From positions 52,307,453 to 52,371,452 of the forward strand of contig NC_051068.1 in assembly GCF_004664715.2 (NCBI RefSeq): DNA of 64,000 nucleotides, given 5' to 3'. The stretch is from Peromyscus leucopus. Lineage: Eukaryota > Chordata > Mammalia > Rodentia > Cricetidae. Each line of letters begins with the position of its first letter. Positions within the stretch are counted from its first letter, which is position 1. Under the pieces are notes generated by a model. The model was not told the DNA's origin and ran no database searches. It saw nothing but the letters and a program-made list of their open reading frames with translations. The position numbers and the translations under genes are program-made. Of this stretch, positions 1 to 11,420 are shown piece by piece.

Positions 1-570
1 AAATGCACTGAAATTAAAGGAACTGCTTATTATGTACTTGTAATAACTATTTTTTCCCTTCACATTTTTAGATAGTCTTGCTGTCTTGCCCAGTCTAGCT
101 TAGAGCTAATGATTCAAGCATTTCTCCTTACTTAGCTCCTTAAGTGAGTAGGAAGACAGTTGCCTAAACCTCTTGAATTTTTTTCAATAAGCTAATAATT
201 TTCAAATAGAAAGGTTAATAAGAAACATAAGGTGAATATTTTACAAGCATAATTTTGTAATATGCATTCATCTTTGATTAAAATTAAATCAACTAAGAAT
301 GTAAATACCCTTATTTAAATAATTTAGAATTAGAGATCCTTCATGATAGTATGAAGCATAATGGTACATTTGTTTATATAATTTGTACAAATTTCAGAGA
401 CTTGGGATACAATTAACCCAAATAGATAATGATTCCCATGTGACCAGGACCAGCATGTTATTCTTCATTAGCAGAGTCCTAAGGGGGAGGGCCAGGGAGA
501 TGAAAAGATAAGGTAGAAAAGTGGAGATCAGGAGGTCTTGCCAAGCTATGTTTTAAGCCATGCAAACAAA
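1..570. other. Unassigned AT-rich DNA
   Basis: No reading frame of note and no repeat I can name. It is AT-rich with scattered stop codons in all frames. Confidence 0.5.
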
Positions 571-576
571 TTAATA

Positions 577-608
<32 letters not shown>

Positions 609-632
609 TAGATGCCATATATATATATATTA
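571..632. repeat. (TA)n microsatellite, two blocks
   Basis: Two alternating TA runs (about 573-609 and 618-631) are separated by a short non-repeat spacer. Such a tract is prone to length change and cruciform extrusion. Confidence 0.9.
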
Positions 633-721
633 TCTTACATATGATTTGCAGGAGGAAAATGGAGCAGAGTCATTGGAAAGCTAATGAAGCAGCCTTATAG
701 AAAGGGAAAACAGGGTATATC

Positions 722-747
722 AACAGTATCATAGAACAGTATCATAG
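722..747. repeat. 13 bp tandem duplication
   Basis: The 13-mer aacagtatcatag occurs twice back to back with no mismatch, consistent with replication slippage. The following 230 bp before the B1 element contain nothing I recognise. Confidence 0.8.
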
Positions 748-974
748 ATCAAGCACACAACAGCCTTGTAACTGATTACCATATTACCTTAGTGTGGGAA
801 GAGTGGGGCTTTCCTGATTCAATTCCCCAGCTCTGCCAAGGTCCTGGTCCCAGGCCATCATTGACTCCTCTAAGAATATTTGTGGTTTTAGAGAAGACAC
901 TGTACTTCTTCTCCATATGTCCTGGTCCCAGGGAAAATCTCCCAAGGACTTGGTTTCAGGCTGTTACTAACTCT

Positions 975-1172
975 GGCAAATGTGTTTCTTTCTTTTTTTT
1001 TTTTTTTTTTTTGGTTTTTCGAGACAGGGTTTCTCTGTGTAGCTTTGTGCCTTTCCTGGAGCTCACTTGGTAGCCCAGGCTGGCCTCGAACTCACAGAGA
1101 TCCGCCTGGCTCTGCCTCCCGAGTGCTGGGATTAAAGGCGTGCGCCACCAACGACCGGCAAATGTGTTTCTT
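975..1172 (-). mobile_element. B1 SINE, cricetid-type, young
   Basis: Read on the minus strand, this is a full-length 7SL-derived B1: GC-rich head, then a body with the 'gcctggctctgcctcccgag' block in reverse, then an A-rich tail (the T run at about 992-1012). It is flanked by a perfect 15-16 bp target-site duplication (ggcaaatgtgtttctt at 975-990 and 1157-1172), the mark of L1-mediated retroposition. The low divergence and perfect duplication imply a recent insertion. The body carries the 'cttggtagccc' variant shared with copies at 31.8 and 52.3 kb. Confidence 0.96.
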
Positions 1173-1342
1173 ATTTAGAGAAGGAACTATGTTCCTAGGG
1201 CCTCAGGGAAAGCCTTGGGTAGGCCTAACCATCATCAAATAACTGCTTGAAGGAAATGACTTCAATTTTGCTTAGTGGTTAAGAACAAGATGTGAACTAG
1301 AAATACCCACTGTATGTGATACCTCCAGGTATAAAGAAGAAA

Positions 1343-1497
1343 GCCTGATATGATCATGCACACATCTGCAGTCTCAACATTCAGAAGGTTTAGGAAGGAT
1401 TGGCACAAGTGTAAGACCATCTTTGATCACAGCATGACTTATAAGCCACTTTGGGCTACAGAGTAGGATTCTGAAAATTCAGAAAAGAAAAAAAAAA
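1343..1497 (+). mobile_element. Degraded B1-like SINE
   Basis: The order of blocks matches a B1-type SINE: a 'cctgatatgatcatgcacac' head, a degenerate 'cagtctcaacattcagaagg' middle and 'gggctacagagtaggattct' near the end, followed by an A-rich tail. It is strongly diverged and has no clear target-site duplication, so it is old. Confidence 0.6.
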
Positions 1498-1499
1498 TA

Positions 1500-1983
1500 C
1501 TTAAAATATTCAGGAATAAAATATTACAACATATGAAATGTGCCCATGTTGTTGAATACTAAAATCTCTAGAGGACAGCAATTTGCTCCTGAACTCCATT
1601 TGTTATTTAAATGTTCCTAGGAGATATTCTATGGAAAAAAATGCATAAATCCCAGAGAAAACTATTGTATCCCAGAAATCTGCTAATTAAAGCAGTATTT
1701 CTGAGGTGTATTATGACACAGCTGGCCTAAAAATAAACTATTTGAACTAAATGTGTGGAGTGGAGTTAGTCTAGTGGAATGATTAGAAATGCACTCAATT
1801 CTTTCTTTACACAATAAAGGTAATCAAATACTTGAGAAAAATTCCAGCTATGCAAAGTCATAGTCCTACTATAATGCAATATAGATCAAGATTTAAAGTA
1901 TTTTAAGGCAAATATATGTATTGAAATATTAAATGCATTAATATTTGATAAATATATAGGCATAGGCATATATTATTTTAAAT
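1500..1983. other. Unassigned AT-rich DNA
   Basis: Nothing recognisable. Short A runs only. Confidence 0.5.
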
Positions 1984-2202
1984 CTTTATTTATTTATTAT
2001 TTTATATCATAAGTGTTTTGTTTTATGTATCTGTGTGCACTGCATATGTCCCTGGTGCCCTTGGAGGCCAGAAGAGGGTATGGATTTCCAGAACCTGGAG
2101 TTATAGGTAGTTGTGTGCTACCATACAGGTACTGGGAACTGAACCCAGGTTCTTTTAAAGAGCAGTAAATGTTCTCAACCACTAAGCCATTTCTCGAGAT
2201 CC
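1984..2202 (-). mobile_element. B3 (B2-related) SINE
   Basis: On the plus strand the element ends in the complement of a tRNA-derived B2/B3 head ('ctcaaccactaagccatttc'). It begins with a T-rich stretch, the complement of the A-rich tail. The intervening 'ggtgcccttggaggccagaa' block is diagnostic of B3. Moderate divergence. Confidence 0.85.
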
Positions 2203-2764
2203 AAACATATATAATTAATAATGAGCTCAATTGCAAACTCATTTAGGGTTAATACTATTTATATATTCAATATACTGTTCAATCTTATATGTTGCTATTC
2301 AATTTACAAACATAAAGAAGGATAGAAAAATACAATAAATTTCTCAAATTGAAATATGGTAAAAAATCCATGCAGAATTAAATGTCTGAAATATTTTCAT
2401 ATTCAAAATACAAAAATAATAGGAAAAAATCTTGATCCATGAAGAATTGAACATAGGAAATAGTAACAAATTCTATTCAGAGCAAAGCTTCAAAATAAAT
2501 GTCTAGCAATCACTGACACTGAACGTGCAACCAGAAATGTCACTGAAATCCAGTGTAAAATCAAGAACTTAAACAAGAATATGTGACAGGAGAAATAACT
2601 TTGGCTTTTCTGAGGTTGTGGTAAATGAATCAAGGCCTGGATAAGGAGAATAAACTTATTCAAAGTATTGAGGATTTAGTTCTAGTCTGGAAATGTAGAA
2701 ATAAATATAGTTTCTACATTAGAGGGAATTGAGTGCAAGTGCCACAGCCTATTGATATGAAAAG
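2203..2764. other. Unassigned AT-rich DNA
   Basis: No gene, SINE or LINE signature was recognised. Confidence 0.45.
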
Positions 2765-3600
2765 GAAACACTGGACTCAGCTAGTGGTGGCATGCCACAA
2801 GAATATGTTATGAGGAGTCCAGCTGTATATTAGAGCTATACCTTGACCAGGCTAAGGGTCAGTCAAATGGGAAGCTATCTAGCATCGACTGTTTTGTTTT
2901 ACACAACTTAATACTCATCTGTGCCTTGTTAGGAATTTCTTGTGCTCACAGTTCCCATAGAATGTGTGTGTGTAAACTTCCTGCTCTAGCCAGTACTTGG
3001 ATAAGGCCAGGCAGGCAAAGACAAGCTGGCAGAGATGCATAGCTTTCCTTCTTGTGCTAATGAAGCTCATACCATCCATCCCCTTGCCTTGAAACCTACT
3101 GGCTCTCCAGAGCAATTGACTGAGAACAAAAGAGGCTTTTACATATGAAGGTGAAGGTAGGGTGGAGCAATATTCCTGAGGAGGCAGAGAACTGCATGGC
3201 CAGGGGAAGAAGGAATAGGCATTTTCTATAGAGGCAGACAGAATGGCATGACCAGAGACAAGGGAAGAACACAGAGGTTTTGTAGCTGGTAAGGCAGAAT
3301 TCTTGTAGGGTTCATCAGAGCCAGGAGTAGAAAGCAAGAAGAGATGGAGGGTGAAGATGAGACTGGAAGCATAAGAGCTTAATGGTTGGCAGGACTATGT
3401 GAGGGCAGTAAATGAGGGGACAGAGAGGAACTGAGTGTCAGGATGGAACTGAAGCCATATAGACAGGATTTCATCCCAGAGAAATAAAGTAGATGGACAA
3501 TGATCTTGTTGTATCTAGATTTATTCCCACCCTGAATGTCTGACAGAGCTGTAGTTGTAAAGATAGAATTTTGTGTTGAGGAATAAAGTTAACAGACATA
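2765..3600. other. Purine-rich block, possible old LTR relic
   Basis: This 0.8 kb block differs from its surroundings: it is richer in G and A on the plus strand, with several 'gaggcagagaac'-like phrases and AATAAA-type hexamers near 3483 and 3581. A 140-codon open frame on the minus strand (2915-3337) has no domain I recognise, and its composition looks like a chance opening in a purine-rich sequence. The texture suggests an old retroviral LTR or internal region, but no boundaries or duplications could be found. Confidence 0.3.
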
Positions 3601-4349
3601 AAAGCATAGTATACATAGATTTTCTTTTCCCCTCAGATATCCCATGCCAGACATAACATCTTCCCCCGACTCTGGCCAATCCATAGCTAGTGTATCCAGT
3701 CCAGCACTTAATCAGTTTGATTTACAACGCATAATATGAAAGAAAACAGTAGAGGCTTTGGGGCAAGAACAATATATATTTTTTTAGTCATAGATGAGCA
3801 GATCTGTTTTGGGATGGTCCTTCTGCACACTGTGAATGTGTGTTGCTCTCATTGGTTGATAATAAAGCTGTTTGGGTCTACAGCAAAGCAGGATAAGGTT
3901 AGGAGGAACCATCACACTGAGGACTCAGAGGAAGAGAGGAAGAGTCCAGGATACACGATTCAACTGCGCAATAATCAAGATGCCAAAGGACCAGTAAAGC
4001 CATGTGGTAATAAATAGATTAATAAAAATGGGTTAATTTAAATGTAAGAGCTAGTTAGCAAGAAGTCTGAGCCACCTTCCAACCGTTTGTAATTAATATT
4101 GTGAGACCAAAATGAGCCATCGTAGTAATGAGACCAAAATGCTTTCACCCAAAAACTAAGGCCTAAGATTTCTCCTTTTAGGAATAGGCCATTAGTTACT
4201 GAAACCAGTCAGTTCAGATTCCAGAAACCAGGAAGTGGAAAAGTACAGAGTCACAAGATAGTCACGAGGTAATGCCTGCCAGACTATGGAATGTCCTCTC
4301 CCTGGTTTCCAGGGTAACTGACCACAGAAATGCCCCCACCTGAGGGCAG

Positions 4350-4482
4350 CCAATGAGAAATGGTGGTGGGCAACCACTCCCTTAGAAGTAATTTCTAGAA
4401 GTCCCTAGAAGCGAGCCAATCAGAATTGTACCCGTACTAGCACCCCTAAATGATGTAACCTTGTGACTTTTCCCTTTAAAAA
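4350..4482 (+). promoter_or_regulatory. LTR promoter: CCAAT boxes and TATA-like box
   Basis: CCAAT boxes at 4350-4354 and 4416-4420 lie upstream of ctttaaaaac at about 4474-4483, in the usual U3 order. Transcription would start roughly 25-30 bp after the TATA-like box. Both CCAAT boxes and the TTTAAAAA motif are also present in the inverted copy at 36.6 kb. Present activity is unknown. Confidence 0.55.
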
Positions 4483-4582
4483 CTGAGCTTGCAGACAGGT
4501 GGGCGCTTCCTCCAGCCTCCACTGCGTTGGATGTATTGGACGAAGTCCCTGCCTAGGCTTGTATTGCTTTTGGATATCCAGA

Positions 4583-4588
4583 ATTAAA
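4583..4588 (+). terminator. LTR polyadenylation signal (ATTAAA)
   Basis: ATTAAA lies about 105 bp after the TATA-like box and about 70 bp before the LTR end, the expected place for the R-region polyadenylation signal. The inverted copy carries the same hexamer. Confidence 0.6.
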
Positions 4589-4729
4589 CCTTGCTTTTGC
4601 ATTCCGGCAAGCTCGTCTTTGGTGGTCTCTCTGGGGGTCACGATCTGGGCACAACAATATAAGCTTCTAAGTGTTTATTTGGGACCAGGCAGTAGGGACA
4701 GAAAGGCTCTGCCTCTGTTTACACAGATT

Positions 4730-5384
4730 TGTTTCTGGATGAGCAGAAACAGAGTATGTTCTTTCTTAGCTTAGATTCTGGCATAAAATTAGCACTAAGC
4801 ATTATACTACCAGAGCTGATACATGAACAATTTCACCCTTCTATAGATGTCTTCTCTTGGAGTGGTACCACAGACTAGTTATCTGTCTTCTTCATTTCTT
4901 CAAGGGTATTTTTTGGTTCAGTGTTGGAAAGCATGATTCATCTGAACATTTTAAGCAGACAACAGGGAGAACACTGATTATGCAAAACCAAGGCCCTCTT
5001 TTGGTCTTCATAGGTCCCCAGAAACGCAGCAACCATACTGCCCAAGCAGAGGCTAGTGTTTCAAGAAACTGCTACATTACCTCAAGGTAGAATGATTCTA
5101 AGTTGCGATGACCTTTAAGATCAGATTGATTGCATGGGGCCAGCAGAAAAGGGGAGAGACTAGAAGAGAACTCAGTCTATTGATTTTTTTCTTTTGCAAG
5201 ACTGTAAATTGAATACGATATTAGAGATGAATGATTCTAAACTACCTGGGTTATGTATGCAATATCTCTTCATATTCAATAGAATATCACTTTGCTTACC
5301 TTCAACAATGCAAAATTAAACAAAATAAATGACAGGAGTAAAGAATATTCATTTTTCTACTCCATTTTTTGTAGATCTTGCAGA
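4730..5384. other. Unassigned DNA
   Basis: Nothing recognised. The last 100 bp may be a diverged 3' extension of the neighbouring L1. Confidence 0.4.
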
Positions 5385-5705
5385 TTTAGAGATAAGGCTG
5401 ATTTTAATTTTGATTTAGTTAAGATACCTTCTCCATCTATAACTATACATCCAATTTTCCTTTCCAAGGGAGATCCTCCCTTCAACCTAGTTCCTTACTT
5501 TATATCTAACCTCTGTGGTTATATGGGCTTTAGCATACTTAAAAATGTCTCAATGGCTAACATTTACATACAAGCTTTGTGGAATTGGTTACCTCATTCA
5601 GAATGATTGATTTTCAAGTTCCATTCATTTACCTCTGAATTTCTTGTTTTCATTTTTAACCCCTGAATAATAGTCTACTGTGTAAATATTCTACACTTTC
5701 TTTAC

Positions 5706-6380
5706 TCATGCATCCATTAACACACAAATAGCCTGCTTTAAATTATAGCTATTATGAATAGAGCAGCAATGAGAGCAAGTGTCTCTGTAGTAGATGTAGG
5801 GTAATTTGGATATGTGCTCAAGCATGCTATAGCCAAATCTTGAGGTTGACATGTTCCCAGCTTCCTGAGGAACTGCCACACCATGTGGCACACTGACTAT
5901 ACATGTTTTCACTTTCAGCAGCAATTAATGAATGTTCCTTACTTCATGTCCTTGCCAGCAGGAGCTGCCATCCATTCTATTAATTTTGGCCCTTCTGATT
6001 GGTATGAGATGAAATTTCAAAGTAGTTTTGATTTACATTTCTCTGATTCCTACAGCTGTTGAACATTCACTAAATGTTTGTCCATCATTTGTGCATCTTC
6101 TTTTAATAACTCTATTTAGGTCAGTAGCCCACTTTAAAATTGAGTCAGTTATTGTTTCCTTGACATCCAGTTTTATGAGTTCTTCATATACTTTAGATAT
6201 TATCCCTCTATTGGATAGGCAGCTGATAAATTCTTTTCGTATTCTGTATAGCCTGCCTATTTGCTGAGTGAGGGTGTCCTTTGCCATACAGAAGCTTTTC
6301 AGTATCATGAATGCCTTTGTGATTTGTGTCCTGTTCAGAAAGATTTTTCCTGTGCCCATGAGTTCAAGACTTTTCCTCAT
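5706..6380 (-). pseudogene. L1 copy 1: ORF2 C-terminal region
   Basis: Two open segments match the C-terminal third of L1 ORF2. The 115-codon piece at 6033-6380 retains family phrases such as LKSFCMAKDT, GIISKVYEELIKLD and the ending CSTAVGIREM. The piece at 5706-5924 retains YYRDTC and VLMDA-like remnants of the last residues. They are out of frame with each other, so a frameshift lies between them. In live L1s this region, which includes a cysteine-rich motif, helps bind RNA and aid reverse transcription. Here it is a fossil. Confidence 0.85.
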
Positions 6381-7183
6381 AGACTCTGTTATCAGATTCA
6401 GTTTATCTGTCCCTTTGTTGAGGTTCTTAATCTATGTGGAGGTGAGTTTCATGTACAGTGAAAACTGTACATGTATTTATGTTCTATATGAAACCATGCA
6501 ATTTGACCAGAATCATATGTTGAAGATGCTGTAACTTTTACAGTGTGCATTTCTGGCTTCCTATTAAAAAATCAGGCATCTATAGGTGTATGATTTACAT
6601 GTGACTTAATTTAGATTCTGTTGATCAACATGTCTGTTTTAATGCCAACAATAAGCTGTTTTTTATTACTATGACTGTATAATACACTTCAAGAATGGGG
6701 ATGGTGATATCCCCAGCAATGCTTTTGTTATTCAAGATTGTTTTAGGAATCTTGGGATTTTTGTGTTCCATATGAAGCTGAAAAAAATTCAAGATCTATG
6801 AAGAAACAGTGTGGGTATTTTGGTAGAGATTGCCCTGAATCTGCAGAATGCTTTTGATAGAATGGTCATTTTCACTGTATTAATCTCACTGATCAATGAG
6901 TTGGGAGATCTTTTCACCTTCTAATGTCTTCTTCAGTGTCTTAAAGTTTTTATTACATAAGCTTTTCCCTTGTTGGTTGGAATTACTTCAAGATATTTTA
7001 ATTTAGGTTGAGGATATTGTGAAAGATATCTTTTCTCTGAATTCTTTCACAGTCAGTTTGTCAATTGTGTATAGGAAGTTTATTGATTTTTTTTCGACTG
7101 TTAATTTTGTCTCTTGCTACTTTGGCAAACATGTTTATCAGCTGTAATATTTCATGGTGGGGTTTTTCAGGTAATTTAATTAT

Positions 7184-8196
7184 AAAATTGTAACACATGT
7201 GAATAAAGATATTTTGAATTCTTTCTTTCCTATTTGCATTTCCTTCATCTTCTTCAGCTGCCTAATCGCTCTAGCTAAGAGTTAAAGTACTGTACTGAAT
7301 AGGTATGGAGAGAGGAAGCAAACTTGTCTTTTTCCTGATTTTACTGGAATTTTCAGTTTCTCTACATTTAAGTTGATATTGGCTATGGGCTTTCTGTAAA
7401 CAGTCTTCATTATATTGCAGTTTGTTTCTTATATTTCTAAAATCTCAAGAACTGTTATCCTGAAGAGGTGTTGGATTTTGACAAAGTCTTTGTTCCATCT
7501 AATAAGATGATCTTAAGGTTTTTGTCTTTCAGTCCATTTATATGGTGCATTATATCTATCCAATTATTTATATTAGCAATTTCTTCATCTCTGGAATGAA
7601 GCCTACTCTTCATGATGCATGATCTTTTCCCTCTGTTCTTAGATGTGGTTTGCAAGTGTTTTGGAGTTTGTCTTTTTTTGTTGGGTCTCTATGCAGTTAA
7701 AGTGTCATGGAAACTGACCTTGTAAAAAGAATTGTTCAATGTCTCTGTTCCTATTTTGCAGAATAATTTGAGGAGTATTAGTCTTAAGTCTTCTTTGAAA
7801 TTCTGACGGAATTCTGTACTTTATCCATCTAACTCTGGGCTCTTTTTGGTTCGGAGACTTTTAATTATTGCATCGATTTCACTAGAAGTTACAGGCCTGT
7901 TTATATTAATTACCTAATCATAATTTAATTTTGGTAGATGGTATGGAGCAAGAAAATTAGCCATTTCTTTTACATTTTCAAGTTCATATTTGTTCAAGTA
8001 CATATTTTTTAAAGTATGTAATAATCATTCTCTTGATTTCCTCATGTGTTCTTATGTGTTCTGATGTCCCCTTTTCATCTTTATTGTTTATTTTTTTAAT
8101 TTGGAGTTGATCTCTATGCATTCCCATTAAATTGGCTAAGAGTTTATTGATTTTTCTCAAGACAAAACAGCAAAGAAACCCTGCTCTTTGTTTCAT
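7184..8196 (-). pseudogene. L1 copy 1: reverse-transcriptase region, catalytic box lost
   Basis: The minus-strand frame at 7984-8196 carries KINKLLANL and the HEEIKRMIITYFKKYV block that precedes the RT fingers. The frame at 7455-7655 carries INNWIDIMHHINGLKDKN, followed by a decayed version of the 'IISLDAEKAFDK' segment. Downstream, the FADD catalytic box has become YSHV: the two aspartate codons are cat and gtg, complement of 7194-7199. Loss of both metal-binding aspartates, together with frameshifts, rules out activity. Confidence 0.8.
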
Positions 8197-8682
8197 TGAT
8201 TATTTGTGTTTTTGTTTTTTTAGATGTTATCAATTTCAGTCCTCAGCTTGATTACTTCTTGCCATATACTCCTTTTGTTTGTAGTTTTTTTTTTTTTTTT
8301 CTTTTGACTCTGGAGCTTTCATATGTGCTGTTAAGTTATTAATATGAGATCTCTCCAGTTTGTTTTTTCAAAGTAGCCACTTAGTGTTATGAACTTCTGT
8401 CTTAGAATCACTTTGTTCCCAAATGTCTGGTTATGTGTTTCCATTTTTGTTTCAATTCTAAAAGTTGTAACTATTTTTCTAAATTTCTGTCTTGTCCCAT
8501 TTTTCATTCAGTGGAGAGCTCAGTTTCCATGAGTTTGTAAGCATTGCTTCTGTTGTGGTTGATATTTAGGTTTAGTCAGTGGTGGTCAGACAGGATGCAG
8601 TATGTTGTTTCAATTATTTTGTATTTTTTGAGGCATGCTATGTGTCCAATATATGGTCAGTTTTGGACAAAGTTTCTTAAAC

Positions 8683-8868
8683 TTAAGAGAATAAGGGATA
8701 TTCTTTTGTGTTTTGATGAAATATTCTGTGACCATTTATACATCTGTTATCTATATGCTTTATGGTATTAGTTAGTTCCAGGATTTCTTTGTTTAGTTTT
8801 TGTCTGGATGACCTGTTTGTCGAAAAGAGTAAAATATTAAAGTCAGCAACTATCAGTGTAAGAGTCAA
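8683..8868 (-). pseudogene. L1 copy 1: ORF2 endonuclease segment
   Basis: The reading frame matches the apurinic/apyrimidinic-type endonuclease of L1 ORF2 around its conserved 'GDFN' motif. Here it reads VADFNILL, followed by RSSRQKLNKEILELTNTI and the ending QNTKEYPLFS. The motif glycine is replaced by alanine while the aspartate and asparagine remain. The endonuclease nicks target DNA at TTTT/A-like sites in active elements. This copy is isolated by stops on both sides. Confidence 0.82.
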
Positions 8869-10539
8869 TATGTGATTTAAATTATTGTAGTGTTTTTTAT
8901 TTATTTACTTATTTATTTATTAAAACCATATACCCTGCTTTGGTGCATAGATGTTAAGAATTGCAATATTCTTTTTGGTGATTTTTTTTCCTTTAATGAG
9001 TATATAGTGCCTTTTCCTACCTCTCCTAATTAGTTCTGGTCAGAAGTCTAATTTGTCAGGTATTAAAATGGCTATACTCTCTTGCTTCTTAGATCTATTT
9101 GCTTGGAATATGTTTTTCCATCCTGTTACTCAAAAGTTTTGTCTGTCCTTCATGTTAAGGTGTAGTTTATTTTTTGTTGTAGTTTTTGTTTTCTCTTTTG
9201 TTTGTGTGAATGCAGAAGAATAATGCATCCTGTTTTTTAATCCATGCTATTAGTCCTTTTCTTTTTTTTTTTTTCCAGGAATGACCATCATTAGTGTTTA
9301 CAGTTATTAATTGACTATATTTGTTGGTTCCCTTTATTTAATTTTGTTGTGATGGTTACCTCTTCTTTTTTATTTGCTGGTTTGAGATTATCTATTATTT
9401 GTGTTTTCCTTGGTGTGGTTAACCTCTTTAGGTTGAAATTTTTATTCTGGTGGCATCTGTAGGGCTGAAATTAAAGTCATAGATACTGAATGAACTTGTT
9501 TTTGTTTTTCATTGAATGTTTCTTTTTCTCCATCTATTGTGATTGAAACTTTTGCTGGATATAGTAGTCTGGGCTGGCATCTGTGATCTCTTAGAGTCTG
9601 TATACTATCTGTCTAGGCCCTTCAGGTTTTAAGACTGTCTTTTGAAAACTCAAGGGATATAATATGTCTGCCTTTGTAATTTAATTAGTACTTTCCCCTT
9701 GCAGCTTTTAATTTCTCTATTTATTCTGTACATTGTTGTTAGGATTATTATGTGCAAGGAGAATTTCTTTTCTCGTCTAGGCGATTTGGTATTCTATATG
9801 CTTCTTGTACCTTGATAGGAACTTCTTCTTTAGGTTATGGGAATTTTATTTACTTTTGTTGAAAATATTTTCTGTGCCCTTGCCTTGGGTTTCTTCTCCT
9901 TCCTCTCTTCCTAGTAGTTGTACATTTGGTCTTTCCATGATGTCCCAGATATCCTGGATATTTTGTGCATGGATTCTTTGGATTTAATATTTTATTCAAC
10001 CAAGATACCTATTTCTTTTATTATTTATTCAATGCAGGGATTCTTCCATCTTTTACATTCTATTTGAGAGTTTTGACTCTCAGATTTCCTGTTCAAGTTT
10101 CTAAAATTTCCACTTTCAGTTTTATTTATTGATTCTTTTCTTACTTTCATGTCTTTAACTGATTTCTTCATTTAATTCCACTGTTTGTTTTTTCATAGAT
10201 TTTATCAATGGTTTTATTCATATCTTCTTTAACAACCTCTAACATTCATAAAGCATATTTTGAAGTTATTGTCTTATGCTTCAGTTATATTGCATTTCTC
10301 AGAGCCTACTGTGTCAAGGTTGCTGAGCTCTACCAGAGACAAATTGTCCTGGCTATTATTAATTGTGTTTTCACACTGGTGTCTAGGCTTCTAGGTTTTG
10401 GCATGATTGTAATACTAGGCGCTGATATCTTTTATTGTCTTTATTGGTTGTATATTATGTTCCTTGTTTTCTGTTGCCCTCTGATTGTTAGGAGAATGTG
10501 GTTGTATGTTGCCTGGTAGGGAGTACTGTAATTGGAGTA

Positions 10540-10895
10540 TTCCTGTGTCCACCCAGCTCCTGTAGCTGTTCAGGCCCAATTAAACACACAGAGACTTATA
10601 TTACTTATAAACTGTATGGCCGTGGCAGGCTTCTTGCTATCTAGTTTTTATATCTTAAATTAACCCATTTCTATTAATCTAAAAGTTGCCATGTGGCTCA
10701 TGGCTTATTGGTATCTTAACATCTGCTTCTTATCATGGCAGCTAGCATCGTCTCTCTGCCTCAGCCTTCTACTTCCCCCAATTCTCCTCTCTGCTAGTCC
10801 CACCTATACTTCCTGCCTGGCTACTGGCCAATCAGCTTTTTATTTATCAATCAATCATAGAAAAACATTCACAGCATAGAGAACATCCCACAACA
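10540..10895 (-). mobile_element. LTR-like element inserted in L1 copy 1
   Basis: This is the same family as 3805-4723 in opposite orientation, with 'aattaaacacacagagactt', 'aaattaacccatttctatta' and the end 'catcccacaaca'. The pentamer gagta lies on both sides (10535-10539 and 10896-10900) and may be the target-site duplication. L1 5' UTR-type sequence resumes to its right, so the insertion is younger than the L1. Confidence 0.8.
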
Positions 10896-11420
10896 GAGTA
10901 ATTTGGAGATCATGTCAAATGTAGTCACTTGGAGCTCCAGGTGGAATGTGTTTTAGGTGTTGGGAGCTGACACTTAGAAATGAGGATGGGCTAAAGATGG
11001 GTGTTGAGGGGGTCCACAGGAAGGATGAAAGCAGGATGTGCCAGCAGGATCTGTGTAGACCCCTGGGGATGTAGTCAGAGGCCACAGCATATGTTCTGCT
11101 ACTGAGCTGGGAATGAGACTAGTGGATTTGCAGGAGATGAGAGCGAGTGCGGAATGATTTCACACCTGCTCCATGGACAGAGTGGCCTGTATGTTCCCAG
11201 GTGATATCTGCAGGAGTTGGTGACTGAGACAAGGAGATGGATTCTGAGGGGGACTGTTGCAGATGATATGTATGCTAAGCTGGAGATGTGGGCATACAGG
11301 AAGGAGAAGCCACAATAGATGGCTTGCTACAGGGCTTCAGATCAGGCTGGGGTATTCATTTTGGAGGAGGGGAGGAAGAGTGACTATAATCTACCTCCTA
11401 TCCTGGCCATCATGGCAACT

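Larger units (their letters stand above)
4100..4656 (+). mobile_element. Solo LTR, gammaretrovirus-like (ERV1)
   Basis: A complete TG...CA long terminal repeat runs from tgtgagacca to gggcacaaca. It has two CCAAT boxes, a TTTAAAAA TATA-like box, and an ATTAAA polyadenylation signal followed by a U5-like segment. It is flanked by the 4 bp duplication atat (4096-4099 and 4657-4660), the length made by gammaretroviral integrases. Excising it rejoins the older element at 3805-4723 without loss. No internal gag, pol or env sequence remains, so it is the product of LTR-LTR recombination. A diverged inverted copy lies at 36636-37228. Confidence 0.88.
3805..4723 (+). mobile_element. Rodent ERVK-like LTR element, split by a solo LTR
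   Basis: The element starts with tgttttggga, continues through 'attggttgataataaagctg' and 'attaataaaaatgggttaat', and ends near 'tctgtttaca'. It is flanked by cagatc (3799-3804) and cagatt (4724-4729), a possible 6 bp duplication with one mismatch. After subtracting the inserted LTR (4100-4656) and its 4 bp duplication, the element is about 360 bp. That is the size of the related minus-strand copy at 10540-10895. Another relative lies at 57143-57667. I recognise the family as a common muroid LTR-like repeat but cannot name it securely. Confidence 0.7.
5385..11420 (-). mobile_element. Near-complete, decayed L1 LINE (copy 1)
   Basis: The whole segment reads as an L1 in reverse. The ORF2 C-terminus is at the left (5.7-6.4 kb), then reverse transcriptase (about 6.9-8.2 kb), the endonuclease segment (8.68-8.87 kb), the ORF1 region (about 9.5-10.5 kb) and 5' UTR-like sequence at the right (10.9-11.4 kb). 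Matching pieces lie in three reading frames with many stops, so it is dead. The 3' UTR seen in copy 2 is missing or too diverged to see. A ~360 bp LTR-like element interrupts it at 10540-10895. Confidence 0.92.

Noticed and set aside
2915..3337. 140-codon minus-strand frame, the longest in the window
   Set aside because: No domain, signal or conserved motif. It has purine-strand bias and lies in a probable old retroelement. Chance opening is the simplest account.
4192..4377. Minus-strand open frame whose product resembles the plus-strand frame at 36931-37194
   Set aside because: Both lie antisense within the two copies of the same solo LTR. Similarity comes from shared LTR ancestry, and the frame is short and has no domain.
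5292..5606. Open frames on the plus strand across the L1 copies (also 6028-6534, 10208-10519, 24484-24973, 28971-29237, 30060-30350)
   Set aside because: They are antisense shadows of L1 sequence, shown by recognisable ORF2 protein on the opposite strand.
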